Positions 1-7,950 of a stretch of 64,000 nucleotides of DNA are shown in pieces (within the stretch, counting starts at the first letter, position 1; each line of letters opens with the position of its first letter). The position numbers were made by a program, and so were the translations under genes. This stretch comes from Firmicutes bacterium HGW-Firmicutes-2 (lineage in GTDB: Bacteria; Bacillota; Clostridia; Lachnospirales; Vallitaleaceae): assembly GCA_002841495.1 (NCBI GenBank), contig PGZV01000011.1, positions 1-64,000 on the forward strand. The letters are read 5' to 3'. Under the pieces are notes generated by a model, which did no database searches, was not told where the DNA came from, and worked only from the letters and a program-made list of their open reading frames with translations.

Positions 1-27
1 ATGCAAAAAAAACAATCAGTAGTAAGT

Positions 28-49
28 GCTACCATTCGGTAGCCTTTTT
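28..49 (+). terminator. Rho-independent terminator of a gene upstream of the window
   Basis: The stem GCTACC/GGTAGC with loop ATTC is followed directly by CTTTTT. It lies before the promoter at 88-116, so it probably ends transcription of a gene outside the window. Confidence 0.65.
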
Positions 50-87
50 CTGATGAGGTACTCATGGTTTACCGTTTACCTTAAAAA

Positions 88-116
88 TTGATTTTTCCTA
101 ATAATACGATTATAAT
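88..116 (+). promoter_or_regulatory. Sigma-A type promoter before the recombinase remnant
   Basis: The sequence shows TTGATT (88-93), a 17-bp spacer and a perfect TATAAT (111-116). It would drive the small frame at 150 and the decayed recombinase. Confidence 0.55.
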
Positions 117-149
117 CTCCTTCATACAAAATCTAAAGGACGTGATCAC

Positions 150-401
150 ATGGAAATCATTAGAATTTTCAATCATTCAACCGGATTTGATGAAGTATAT
201 GAAGGCCATATTAATGCAAAATTAGATAAATTAATTGTTGGGAAAATAAATAAGCAGTATAATGAATCAACAACTATCACACCTAGAATGAGGTGGATGC
301 ACTATGAATTGTGCAGTATAAGTACGAATATCAACAGAATTAGAGCAACAAAAGATGTCTTTAGAACATCAAGAATCCATGTTTATCAAACACATCATTG
401 A
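150..401 (+). CDS. Small ORF of unknown function overlapping the recombinase remnant
   Basis: This 83-codon frame has a possible AAAGGACG ribosome-binding site 8 bases before the ATG. No domain is recognised. Its last third overlaps, in another frame, the start of the serine recombinase remnant at 304, so only about the first 50 residues could be native sequence. It may be a short protein once encoded with the recombinase and now read through into it by a lost stop, or a chance frame. The surrounding DNA is clearly decayed, which lowers the likelihood that it is functional. Confidence 0.25.
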   Translation: MEIIRIFNHSTGFDEVYEGHINAKLDKLIVGKINKQYNESTTITPRMRWMHYELCSISTNINRIRATKDVFRTSRIHVYQTHH

Positions 402-1769
402 TCAAGGATGGACATTGTTTAAAGTTTATAGAGACATTGATACTGGTACACATGGCAAATGACCTTGCTTCATTCAAATGCTTGAAGATGCCAACGAGAA
501 TAAGTTTGATATAATTCTTGCCAAAGAACTTTCAAGGCTAGTTAGAAATATTGGTTTATCTGAAGATCTCAAAAAAGTAGTTATGAATAATAAAATTCAT
601 GTTTGGACTCTAGATGGAGCAATTAATACCGTGGAAGATGATATCTCTAAATACGACTTATATGCGTGGCTATATGAAGAGGAATCAAGACGCACTAGCA
701 ATCATATAAAAGACCATATGAGAGTTATTGCTGAGAGTGGTAGGTATATTAAAGGAGAAGCACCATACGGCTATTATGTAGACGATGGTAAGCTTATCAC
801 TAGAGAAGATGAAGTACCACAAGTGGTTAGATTGATCTTTAAACAATATATTGATGGGCACGTTTTTTAAACGATTGCGAGACATCTTTCAGATGAAGGT
901 TTTCAAACGCCCTCTATGTCTAAAGGTAAGAAGAATGCAGGTTTACTTTGGCATTCTTCTACCATTAAGTTAATCCTTAAAAATAGACATTACATTGAAG
1001 ATCATGAAAAATGTAAAAAAACTAATAAGGATATTTTTCTTAAAGGTCGAAAAGAAGGCAAGTCAATCATTGTTGAAGATACACATGAACCAATCATCGC
1101 CCAAGAAGATTATTATTTTGTTCTGAAGATGATGAAGGGTAGAGCCACCAAATATGTAGAACGCATTATACCAAAGAAGCATTTGTTACCAGATAAGTTA
1201 TTCTGTAGTGATTGCGATAAGAAATTATGGCTCATCAAACAGCAAAGTACTTATCAGTATGGTATTTTCAAGTACATGGTGCTAACCATTGTTCAAGTCA
1301 CAAGATTAAAGAAGATATTCTAGTTGATATTCTCAAAAGTGATTTGCAGAATTATTGAAAAAGCATGGAAAAAAACGATAAGATTTACAAAGAAATTGAA
1401 TGTGGAATGAAGTAACAAGCTGATGAATTTAAGCGTCAGCAAAAGACCTATGAAAAGAAACGTTTAAAGCATAGAGAAGCCAAAGGTAAGTTCAAGTACA
1501 CTGGGGATGAAATTACCAAGTTGGAATATGAACTTGCAGCAGAGGTTCTTGACAGTCAACTGGTAGAAGTAGAGAAGAAGTTATTACACTTAAGTGGTAC
1601 TACGCCAGATTAATCCAAAGGATCTTATGAAAGATTCAAAACTCAATTACAGCAATGTATAAAGTTTGATAAAATCACAAGAGAGACGGTTAATCGATTC
1701 GTAGACAAGATTGTTGTGTATGAAGGTAATAAGGTCGAGATTCACTACAAATTCAATATAGGAAACTAA
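304..1769 (+). pseudogene. Large serine recombinase, decayed by several stops and a frameshift
   Basis: With lesions read through, the locus encodes a large serine recombinase, the class that integrates and excises mobile elements. It starts at ATG 304 behind GAGGTGG. The resolvase N-terminus reads V-[stop]-VRISTELEQQKMSLEHQ, with the stop replacing the usual Tyr. Next come LEDANENKFDIILAKELSRL, the recombinase domain (GEAPYGYY, then TIARHLSDEGF), a Cys-pair zinc ribbon (LFCSDC), and a C-terminal coiled coil ending VNRFVDKIVVYEG. In-frame stops lie at 319 (TAA), 460 (TGA) and 868 (TAA). A frameshift near 1260-1280 is followed by stops at 1356 (TGA), 1413 (TAA) and 1611 (TAA). Three stop types plus a frameshift argue for decay, not recoding. 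No partner mobile genes or attachment sites are visible nearby. Confidence 0.9.
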
Positions 1770-2180
1770 AGTTATCGTCATAAAAGCAATTACTGTTTTT
1801 ATGACAATAATTCTAACAATATATTAGTCACTAGTAGTCTACACATGTAGAATATTGCTCACTACTATAATTAAAGTAATATACGAAGGGATAATTCATT
1901 TATATTGAAGTATCTTTTTTTCGGTTTCAGGGCAAAATCATGGATAAATAGTGGATCATTATAGAGAAATGCCCCTTCAAATCGCACTCGGTAAATAAAA
2001 GTAAGTAAACTTTTATGGTTATAAATAGTTTACTTTAGAAAGTTTTGATATATAACGAGAATATTAAGTACATAAGAGAAAGAATTGTTGTACCTGAAGA
2101 AGCATAATATCTTTATGACGACCCCACTGAAGAGTAAGTGAATTAACTTTTAGATAAGATAGAAAGATAAGCAAATCATG
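1770..2180. other. Gene-free stretch with hairpins and a broken reading frame
   Basis: A 9-bp hairpin (GTCATAAAA/TTTTATGAC, 1777-1805) sits just after the recombinase remnant. A second weak inverted repeat, AAGTAAAC/GTTTACTT, lies at 2003-2035. From about 2066 to 2170 one + strand frame reads KYIRERIVVPEEA, then YLYDDPTEE, then LLDKIER, separated by TAA stops. This protein-like composition suggests a decayed gene that I cannot identify. Confidence 0.4.
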
Positions 2181-2187
2181 GCCAGTA

Positions 2188-2196
2188 TGATATAAT
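2188..2196 (+). promoter_or_regulatory. Extended -10 promoter element
   Basis: TGATATAAT is an extended -10 (TGn plus TATAAT). The expected -35 position is poor, which is typical of extended -10 promoters. It lies about 40 bases before the ATG of the propeller lipoprotein. Confidence 0.45.
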
Positions 2197-2238
2197 ATAA
2201 GGGTAGCGATAATAGTTATCAGTTAAGGAGGCGGCAAC

Positions 2239-3543
2239 ATGAAGCGTTTTAATTTTGGTATGGTTATGGTTTTCCTTGTTCTGTTTGTAGCTGGATGTTC
2301 TGTTTCGGATCAAAAAGAGCGTGTTTTAATAGATGCCAATAGCCTGCATCAAGAAGTCGATGTTGTAGAAGATATAGAAGAAATAGAAGATCTTGAGCTC
2401 TCAGAAGAGGCGTTGAGGGAAGTTGAACGACTGGAAAAACTAGAAGCCTTATATGAACAGGGGCTTAAAATTGCGAATTATGATTTGGAAAGAACCTTTG
2501 AATCCCTGGATTTATATAGGCCGTTGCATCTGACTTCAGATTTTTCTGGAAGCAATATGGTATATATAGTGGAAAGAGGTGGACTGGTTTACCAAGTTGA
2601 AAAGGATAGTGGCGTGTCAGATGTTTTCCTAGATCTATCGGGACTTGTTGATAGTAGTAAAAGTGAGACAGGTTTACTGGGATTGGCTTTTGCACCAAAT
2701 TACCCGGAAGATCTAAGGGTGTTCGTCAATTATACAGATTCATCGGGAACAAAGTTGGCTGTGATGGAGGCGGGGCTAGTCAATGATGTCCTAACAGCGA
2801 AAGAAGAGCGTTTGATTACAATATTAACTTTTGAGCAGCCTTTTGCAAATCATAATGGTGGTCACATAAGTTTTGGTCTTGATGGATATTTGTATATTGC
2901 CAGTGGTGATGGTGGTTCAGGAGGTGATCCAAACAATTATGCTCAGGGGTTGGGAAATCCTTTGGGTAAGATTTTGAGGATTGATGTAGGCGATTCTTAT
3001 ACCTTTAATGAAACACAAGGCTATAGTATTCCAAAGGATAATCCTTTTGTTGACGTGGAAGGTGCCATGGAAGAAATCTATGCCTATGGTCTTCGTAACC
3101 CATGGAAATATAGTTTTGACCAGATTAGGCATGTTATGATAGCTGCTGATGTTGGTCAGGATGCTGTTGAAGAAATTAATCTTATTGTGGCTGGTGGTAA
3201 TTACGGCTGGTCTAGATATGAAGGTAGTGAACTCTACAAAGATATTGATATTGATGGGGCCGTAGAAATGCCGATTTATGAATATCGGCATAATCTAGGA
3301 CAGTCCATTACCGGAGGATATACTTATTATGGTGACAAAATCCCTTCACTGTATGGTGTGTATGTCTATGGTGATTTTATGACTGGACGGATATGGGGTC
3401 TTTGGATCAATGAAGATGGATCCCTTGTCAATGTGTTAATTGCTGAGACGGATATGAGGATATCTTCATTTGGACTGGATGGTGACGGAGAAATCTATGT
3501 CATTGATTATAGAGGTGGAATTTATAGATTTGTTGAAGGTTAA
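2239..3543 (+). CDS. PQQ-dependent sugar dehydrogenase-like propeller lipoprotein
   Basis: A 434-residue secreted lipoprotein. Residues 1-20 form a lipoprotein signal ending LFVAGC (lipid Cys 20). Residues 40-80 are very acidic and probably form a stalk. The rest matches the GSDH beta-propeller family (soluble aldose dehydrogenase-like): NHNGG at 204-208, the calcium/cofactor-type loop GDGGSGGDP at 223-231, then LGKILRIDV, YAYGLRNPWKYSFD and GGNYGWSRYEG. Family members oxidise sugars with PQQ, but many relatives in anaerobes have no known cofactor and no PQQ synthesis genes are visible here, so the activity is unproven. A strong AAGGAGG precedes the ATG. It appears to be monocistronic. Confidence 0.85.
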   Translation: MKRFNFGMVMVFLVLFVAGCSVSDQKERVLIDANSLHQEVDVVEDIEEIEDLELSEEALREVERLEKLEALYEQGLKIANYDLERTFESLDLYRPLHLTSDFSGSNMVYIVERGGLVYQVEKDSGVSDVFLDLSGLVDSSKSETGLLGLAFAPNYPEDLRVFVNYTDSSGTKLAVMEAGLVNDVLTAKEERLITILTFEQPFANHNGGHISFGLDGYLYIASGDGGSGGDPNNYAQGLGNPLGKILRIDVGDSYTFNETQGYSIPKDNPFVDVEGAMEEIYAYGLRNPWKYSFDQIRHVMIAADVGQDAVEEINLIVAGGNYGWSRYEGSELYKDIDIDGAVEMPIYEYRHNLGQSITGGYTYYGDKIPSLYGVYVYGDFMTGRIWGLWINEDGSLVNVLIAETDMRISSFGLDGDGEIYVIDYRGGIYRFVEG

Positions 3544-4350
3544 AAGTAGTAAGAGCGTATATACAAAGCAAGATATGAATAAAGATTGAATGATGAGATG
3601 AAGAAAAACATATTCAAATATACATTCACAAAAACCCTCTTGATAGTGAAGCAGTTCTCTCTTACGCTCATCAGTTTGTGAATATACGGAACGAGGGATG
3701 GTTTGCCTATGATAGTATGGCGGAAATTGTCAGAACTTTGTGTCCCAAAGCTTGTATGTTGGTAGAATGTCAATGGATACAACCGGTGTTCAGCGGAAGT
3801 GATATGGTACTGAGATTAATGACATGAAAATGGAGTCTGGAAGAACTCCCTCATGGACCGCAGTGGATTTCTTTGTTAACTATGCAAGAGAAAACACTGG
3901 GGATGGGTTAGTTGCAACTGTGAATTTACTGGTCTGCTTTTTGGAATGAAACCCCATTTGCATTGTTTAAAGATTGCTTATATACGCATTGCCAATGATG
4001 ATTATTGTTTACATCATTTTCAGCTATAAGTTCAACATGACTACAACAAGTTTTTGAAAAAATTTAAATAACGCGGTTGAGCCCTATTAAGGTGTGAAAA
4101 GCTTATTTTAAAGCACCAATAGTAGCTGACAGTGACCAACACGCGTTACATGTGGAAGGGGTTTTGAGACTGGTAAGAAGGTAATGAAAATCGGCATAGG
4201 TGGCTACAAATATTGCGACAAGAAAAGAGGAATCATGATTAATGCATGGTTCTTTTTAATTGGCATATATAGCAGTAGTTACTCTTTCTAAGTAATAGTG
4301 AGGTATTATCATAAATAAAACACAAAGCTCAACGCCTCAAACATTATCGG
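3544..4350 (+). other. About 0.8 kb of decayed coding DNA, no intact gene
   Basis: No convincing gene is present, but several + strand stretches are protein-like. At about 3628-3829 a frame includes NPLDSEAVLSYAHQFVNIRN and WFAYDSMAEIVRTLCP. At 3806-3949 another reads DMKMESGRTPSWTAVDFFVN to a TGA. A shifted frame at 3940 continues FGMKPHLHCLKIAYIRIAND. A further fragment at 4160-4250 includes KIGIGGYKYCDKKRGIMINA. The frames change at least twice, so this looks like one or two genes broken by small indels. I do not recognise the protein family. Confidence 0.4.
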
Positions 4351-4352
4351 TG

Positions 4353-4381
4353 TTGACAATTATATAAGAGAATGCTATTCT
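4353..4381 (+). promoter_or_regulatory. Promoter of the zinc uptake operon
   Basis: TTGACA (4353-4358), a 17-bp spacer and TATTCT (4376-4381). The -10 lies inside the left arm of the 51-bp palindrome, so a protein bound there would block RNA polymerase. Confidence 0.65.
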
Positions 4382-4425
4382 ATACATGCAGATGCAAATC
4401 ATTTGCATCTGCATGTATAGAATAG
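4375..4425. promoter_or_regulatory. 51-bp perfect palindrome with Fur/Zur-type 7-1-7 core
   Basis: Two 25-base arms (4375-4399 and 4401-4425) are exact reverse complements around a single central C at 4400. The core TGCAAAT-C-ATTTGCA (4393-4407) has the 7-1-7 form used by Fur-family repressors (Fur, Zur and PerR boxes differ in the 7-mer). Its position over the -10, and the Fur-family gene within the operon, make a Zur operator the best reading. The arms are much longer than one box needs and may hold adjoining dimer sites. Confidence 0.7.
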
Positions 4426-4480
4426 TTACCGTAATTAACTTAAATGTCAGATGTTTCTGTCAGAAAAGAGGTGGAAATCA

Positions 4481-5848
4481 ATGAAAATAAAGTATTTAGC
4501 AATTTTAATGTTATTTTTATTCAGTACTGTAGGCTGTTCAACAACACAATCAAAAGAGGATGTAACATCAGATAAAGTACAGATTGTAACCACCTTATTT
4601 CCTCAATATGATTTTGCCAAAGCAATTGGTCAAGACAAAGTTGAGGTTATGTTGTTGCTACCGCCGGGGGTAGAAGCTCATTCTTATGAACCAACACCTC
4701 AAGATATTGTAGCGATCAAAGAAGCTGATTTATTCATTTATACAGGTGAAGGAATGGAGCCTTGGGCACATAAAACTCTTGAAGGTATTAATTCTGATAA
4801 GTTGAAGGTAGTTGACAGTAGTAAGAACATTGAACTGCTATCTGGACATGAAGGAGAAGCATTTGAATGGGCAGGTACCTTTGAACTAAAACAAGGAAAG
4901 TATACTTGGTCTTTTGCAAAAGTTGATGGTGACTATGCAGATCCTGAGATGCTTTTTGCTATAATCCCATTTGAAGATTCAGAGGATAGTACGATTGAAG
5001 CAACCCACAAAGAAGGCAATCATCTATTTGAAGAAGAGCCGGAAGCCATCAAAAATGGTGGTGCTATTTCGGATAAGGAAGGTCTATACAAGTTGATTTT
5101 TGATCAAACACAAGACAAAACAGAGTTTATTCTTGATATCCAGACTGAAGGTACCTATGTGGTTTTAACACAACATTTCCCAACAGAGTTTGAAGCAGAT
5201 GAGCATTTTTTTAAGGATCTTGATGGAACAGATGTTGAGGCTCTAGGCGATAGTCATGAGGAACATGCCAAAGAGGATGAGCACTTTGAAGACGATCATG
5301 ATCATGACCATGGTGCTTTTGATCCCCATATATGGACAGATCCGCTTAATGCCATAATAATGGTAGACAATATTTTGGAAACACTTGTAGAAGTCGATCC
5401 TTCAAATGCAGAATTTTATAATGAAAACGCTAAGAAGTATAAAGAAGAACTGAATGCTTTACATGAAGATTTATTGGGTGAGTTAGCAGATTTGAAAAGT
5501 CGTACGATTATCTATGGTGGCCATTTTGCATTTGGATATTTTGCTCATCGTTATGATTTTGAACACGTTTCTCCATATGAAGGTTTTTCACCAGATGCTG
5601 AACCAACACCGCAAAAAATTGCTGAAATGGTTGACTTAATGAACAGTTTACAAGTAAAAACCATTTTTTATGAAGAATTACTTGATCCTAAAGTGTCACG
5701 AGTAATCGCAAATGAAACAGGTGCTGAAATGGCTTTACTTCATGGTGCACATAATGTCTCTAAAGATGAACTGCAAAAAGGTGTCACCTATATTACAATT
5801 ATGAGAGAAAACTTAGAACGCTTAAAGGTAGGTCTTAATGGTGAATAG
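4481..5848 (+). CDS. znuA: Zinc ABC transporter substrate-binding lipoprotein with an inserted domain
   Basis: Cluster A-I metal-binding receptor (ZnuA/AdcA family) tethered outside the membrane. The start at 4481 is set by AGAGGTGG; an ATG 30 bases upstream lacks one. The lipobox is FSTVGC, lipid Cys 19. Metal-ligand regions are visible: His 67 in EAHSYEPTP, a His/Asp-rich loop (259-278, including HDHDHDHG) before DPHIWTDP (281-288), and YGGHFAFGYF (about 345-354). Residues about 125-258 are an extra domain between the two halves of the receptor, starting EWAGTFELKQGKYTWSF. This makes the protein about 455 residues against the usual 300. The insert may be a second metal-capturing module, perhaps ZinT-like, but I cannot assign it from motifs. 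Confidence 0.9.
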   Translation: MKIKYLAILMLFLFSTVGCSTTQSKEDVTSDKVQIVTTLFPQYDFAKAIGQDKVEVMLLLPPGVEAHSYEPTPQDIVAIKEADLFIYTGEGMEPWAHKTLEGINSDKLKVVDSSKNIELLSGHEGEAFEWAGTFELKQGKYTWSFAKVDGDYADPEMLFAIIPFEDSEDSTIEATHKEGNHLFEEEPEAIKNGGAISDKEGLYKLIFDQTQDKTEFILDIQTEGTYVVLTQHFPTEFEADEHFFKDLDGTDVEALGDSHEEHAKEDEHFEDDHDHDHGAFDPHIWTDPLNAIIMVDNILETLVEVDPSNAEFYNENAKKYKEELNALHEDLLGELADLKSRTIIYGGHFAFGYFAHRYDFEHVSPYEGFSPDAEPTPQKIAEMVDLMNSLQVKTIFYEELLDPKVSRVIANETGAEMALLHGAHNVSKDELQKGVTYITIMRENLERLKVGLNGE

Positions 5849-6602
5849 TGTTCATTTAAAAGTAAGTAATCTCATGATGCGTTATGGCAGTCACGAGGTT
5901 CTAACTAATATAAATTTTGATGTTATTAAAGGTGATTATATTGGTATAGTCGGACCAAACGGCTCTGGTAAAACTACTTTAATGAAGGGGTTACTAGGGC
6001 TTTTGCCTCTTGCAGAGGGCCAAATTAATTATGTTGACAAAAGAAAAGATGTGCAGAAATTTGGTTATTTACCTCAAAACATTATTGTTAGTGATCGTCT
6101 TTTTCCTGCAAAAGTCAGGGAAATTGTCGGAATAGGTTTGATTGGCACCAAAGGATTTCCAAAGATTATTAACAGACAAGATAAGATGCGTATCGATACT
6201 ATTTTGAACAGGTTATCGATTCTTCATCTGCGAGATAAGAGGCTTGGTGACTTGTCTGGCGGCCAACAACAAAGGGTTTTGCTGGCTAGAGCAATGGTTA
6301 ATGAACCTCAATTACTAATTCTTGATGAACCCACAAGTGCTTTAGACCCAATAGTGAGAGAAGATTTTTATCAACTGATTGGTGAGCTAAATCAACAAGA
6401 AGGTATGACCATACTTCTTGTTTCACATGATGTTAGTTCCATTGGAAAGTATACAAAGAAGATGATGTATTTGGATCGGGAATTGGTTTTTTATGGAGAC
6501 TACAAGGCGTTTTGTGAATCATCAGATATGACGGCTTACTTCGGACAATCGGCGCAACATCAATTTTGCTGGAGGCATACAGATGAATCAAATTGTAAGT
6601 AG
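5838..6602 (+). CDS. znuC: Zinc ABC transporter ATP-binding protein
   Basis: ATPase of a metal importer. Walker A GPNGSGKTT (39-47), Q-loop YLPQ (about 80), signature LSGGQQQR (139-146), Walker B LLILDEP (159-165) and H-loop SHD are all intact. The gene overlaps the end of znuA by 11 bases and the next gene by 20, so the three are translationally coupled. The C-terminus (HQFCWRHTDESNC) has Cys and His residues like the tails of other Firmicute ZnuC proteins, which could sense or bind metal. Confidence 0.92.
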   Translation: MVNSVHLKVSNLMMRYGSHEVLTNINFDVIKGDYIGIVGPNGSGKTTLMKGLLGLLPLAEGQINYVDKRKDVQKFGYLPQNIIVSDRLFPAKVREIVGIGLIGTKGFPKIINRQDKMRIDTILNRLSILHLRDKRLGDLSGGQQQRVLLARAMVNEPQLLILDEPTSALDPIVREDFYQLIGELNQQEGMTILLVSHDVSSIGKYTKKMMYLDRELVFYGDYKAFCESSDMTAYFGQSAQHQFCWRHTDESNCK

Positions 6603-7413
6603 TTTAATTGAGGCTTTTCAATATCAATTTATCATTAAGGCCCTCTTGGTTGGATCTCTTATTGCTTTTAGTAGCTCTGTGATGGGTATATTTTTGGTTT
6701 TGAAAAAATTCTCTATGATAGGTGATGGTCTTGCGCATGTCAGTTTTGCCACGGTAGCAATTGCATTATTGTTTAATGCTTCACCACTGATTGTATCAAT
6801 TCCTGTAGTGATTCTGGCATCTTTTTTAATATTGAAACTTAACGAAAAGGCTGGCTTACATGGTGATGCTGCTATTGGCCTAGTTTCAAGTTTCTCAGTC
6901 GCTTTTGGTGTGCTTTTAGCCAGTATGTCCAACGGTTTTAATGTGGACCTGTTTAGTTACCTGTTTGGAAGTATCCTTATCATTAGTGATATAGACCTCA
7001 TTTTTTCTTTGATTTTATCTATTGTCGTTGTGATTGGATTACTTTTGTTTTACAATGCTCTGTTTGCTGTCACTCATGATGAAGAGTTTGCAGAGGTTAT
7101 TGGCATTGACGTAAAATTGATGAATCGGGTTATTGCAGTGTTGACTTCGATTACGATTGTATTGGGCATCAGAGTAGTAGGAACAATGCTCATTTCAAGT
7201 ATGATCATTTTTCCAACAGTAACGGCACTTCAATTGTCTAGAAGCTTCAAACAAACCATAGTCATTGCGGTCGCTATTTCTATTTTTTGCGTAATTGCTG
7301 GCGTATTGGCTTCATTTGTTTTTAATCTACCATCAGGTGCTACAATTGTTATGTTGAATGCATTTTTCTTCGCTATATTTTTTGTGATCAAACGAATAGG
7401 AGGGCAATCATGA
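6583..7413 (+). CDS. znuB: Zinc ABC transporter permease
   Basis: Membrane channel of the ABC-3 permease family (ZnuB/MntB), 276 residues with about eight hydrophobic segments. The family pattern is clear: GSLIAFSSSVMGIFLVLKKF near the N-terminus, GDGLAHVSFATVAIA, HGDAAIGLVSSFSVAFGVLL in the middle and VGTMLISSMIIFPTVTALQL toward the end. Its stop overlaps the start of the regulator gene by four bases (ATGA), so they are in one operon. Confidence 0.92.
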   Translation: MNQIVSSLIEAFQYQFIIKALLVGSLIAFSSSVMGIFLVLKKFSMIGDGLAHVSFATVAIALLFNASPLIVSIPVVILASFLILKLNEKAGLHGDAAIGLVSSFSVAFGVLLASMSNGFNVDLFSYLFGSILIISDIDLIFSLILSIVVVIGLLLFYNALFAVTHDEEFAEVIGIDVKLMNRVIAVLTSITIVLGIRVVGTMLISSMIIFPTVTALQLSRSFKQTIVIAVAISIFCVIAGVLASFVFNLPSGATIVMLNAFFFAIFFVIKRIGGQS

Positions 7414-7856
7414 AAAGACCAGAACATAACCATCACGACGAAAGTTGCGCTATTTGCGCATTAGATAGTATGGGACTGCGAGTCACAAAGCAACGGAAAG
7501 TTCTTTATGAGGCTTTGTTAGATGAAGAAAGCCCTATTTCAGCGGAAAAAATTTATTATGAATTAAAGGGAAGAGAGGTTGATATCAATCTCTCTACAGA
7601 CTATAGATCGCTTGAACAATTTGTTGAAAAAGGTTTGGCGGTAAAAACTTCTTTGTTAGATGAAACGAAGGCTTTATTTGGCATCAATACCCATGAACAT
7701 CAGCACCACTTAATATGCACTAAGTGTAAGGAAATCGTTATTATTACAGATTGTCCAATAGAAACATACGGATTAGAAGTTGAAAAGGATTATGGCTATC
7801 GAATATCAGGGCATAAACTAGAAATATATGGTTTATGCCCCAAATGTCAAGACTAA
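7410..7856 (+). CDS. zur: Fur-family regulator, probable Zur
   Basis: A 148-residue Fur-family repressor. It has an N-terminal winged helix (GLRVTKQRKVLYEALL, then STDYRSLEQFVEKGL) and a C-terminal dimerisation domain with the HEHQHHLICTKC metal region and a second CxxC (CPKC) that forms the structural zinc site. Lying fourth in a zinc importer operon whose promoter carries a 7-1-7 palindrome, it is most likely Zur and self-regulating. The N-terminus is rich in His and Cys (NHHDESCAICALD). Manganese or iron sensing is not excluded by sequence alone. Confidence 0.85.
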   Translation: MKRPEHNHHDESCAICALDSMGLRVTKQRKVLYEALLDEESPISAEKIYYELKGREVDINLSTDYRSLEQFVEKGLAVKTSLLDETKALFGINTHEHQHHLICTKCKEIVIITDCPIETYGLEVEKDYGYRISGHKLEIYGLCPKCQD

Positions 7857-7950
7857 GGAATTGGAGTTGAAATATATATTTATGATGGGCTACTGGAAGT
7901 AGGTTTATATTTTTAGCGTAAAAATTTAATGGACTATTTGGAGGATTATT

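Noticed and set aside
304-1769. Programmed stop readthrough or recoding in the recombinase
   Set aside because: Lesions include both TAA and TGA plus a frameshift, in a region with other decay. This is simple loss of function.
4375-4425. The 51-bp palindrome as a terminator or CRISPR repeat
   Set aside because: It has no T run, overlaps a -10, occurs once and has a Fur-type core before a Fur-family-containing operon.
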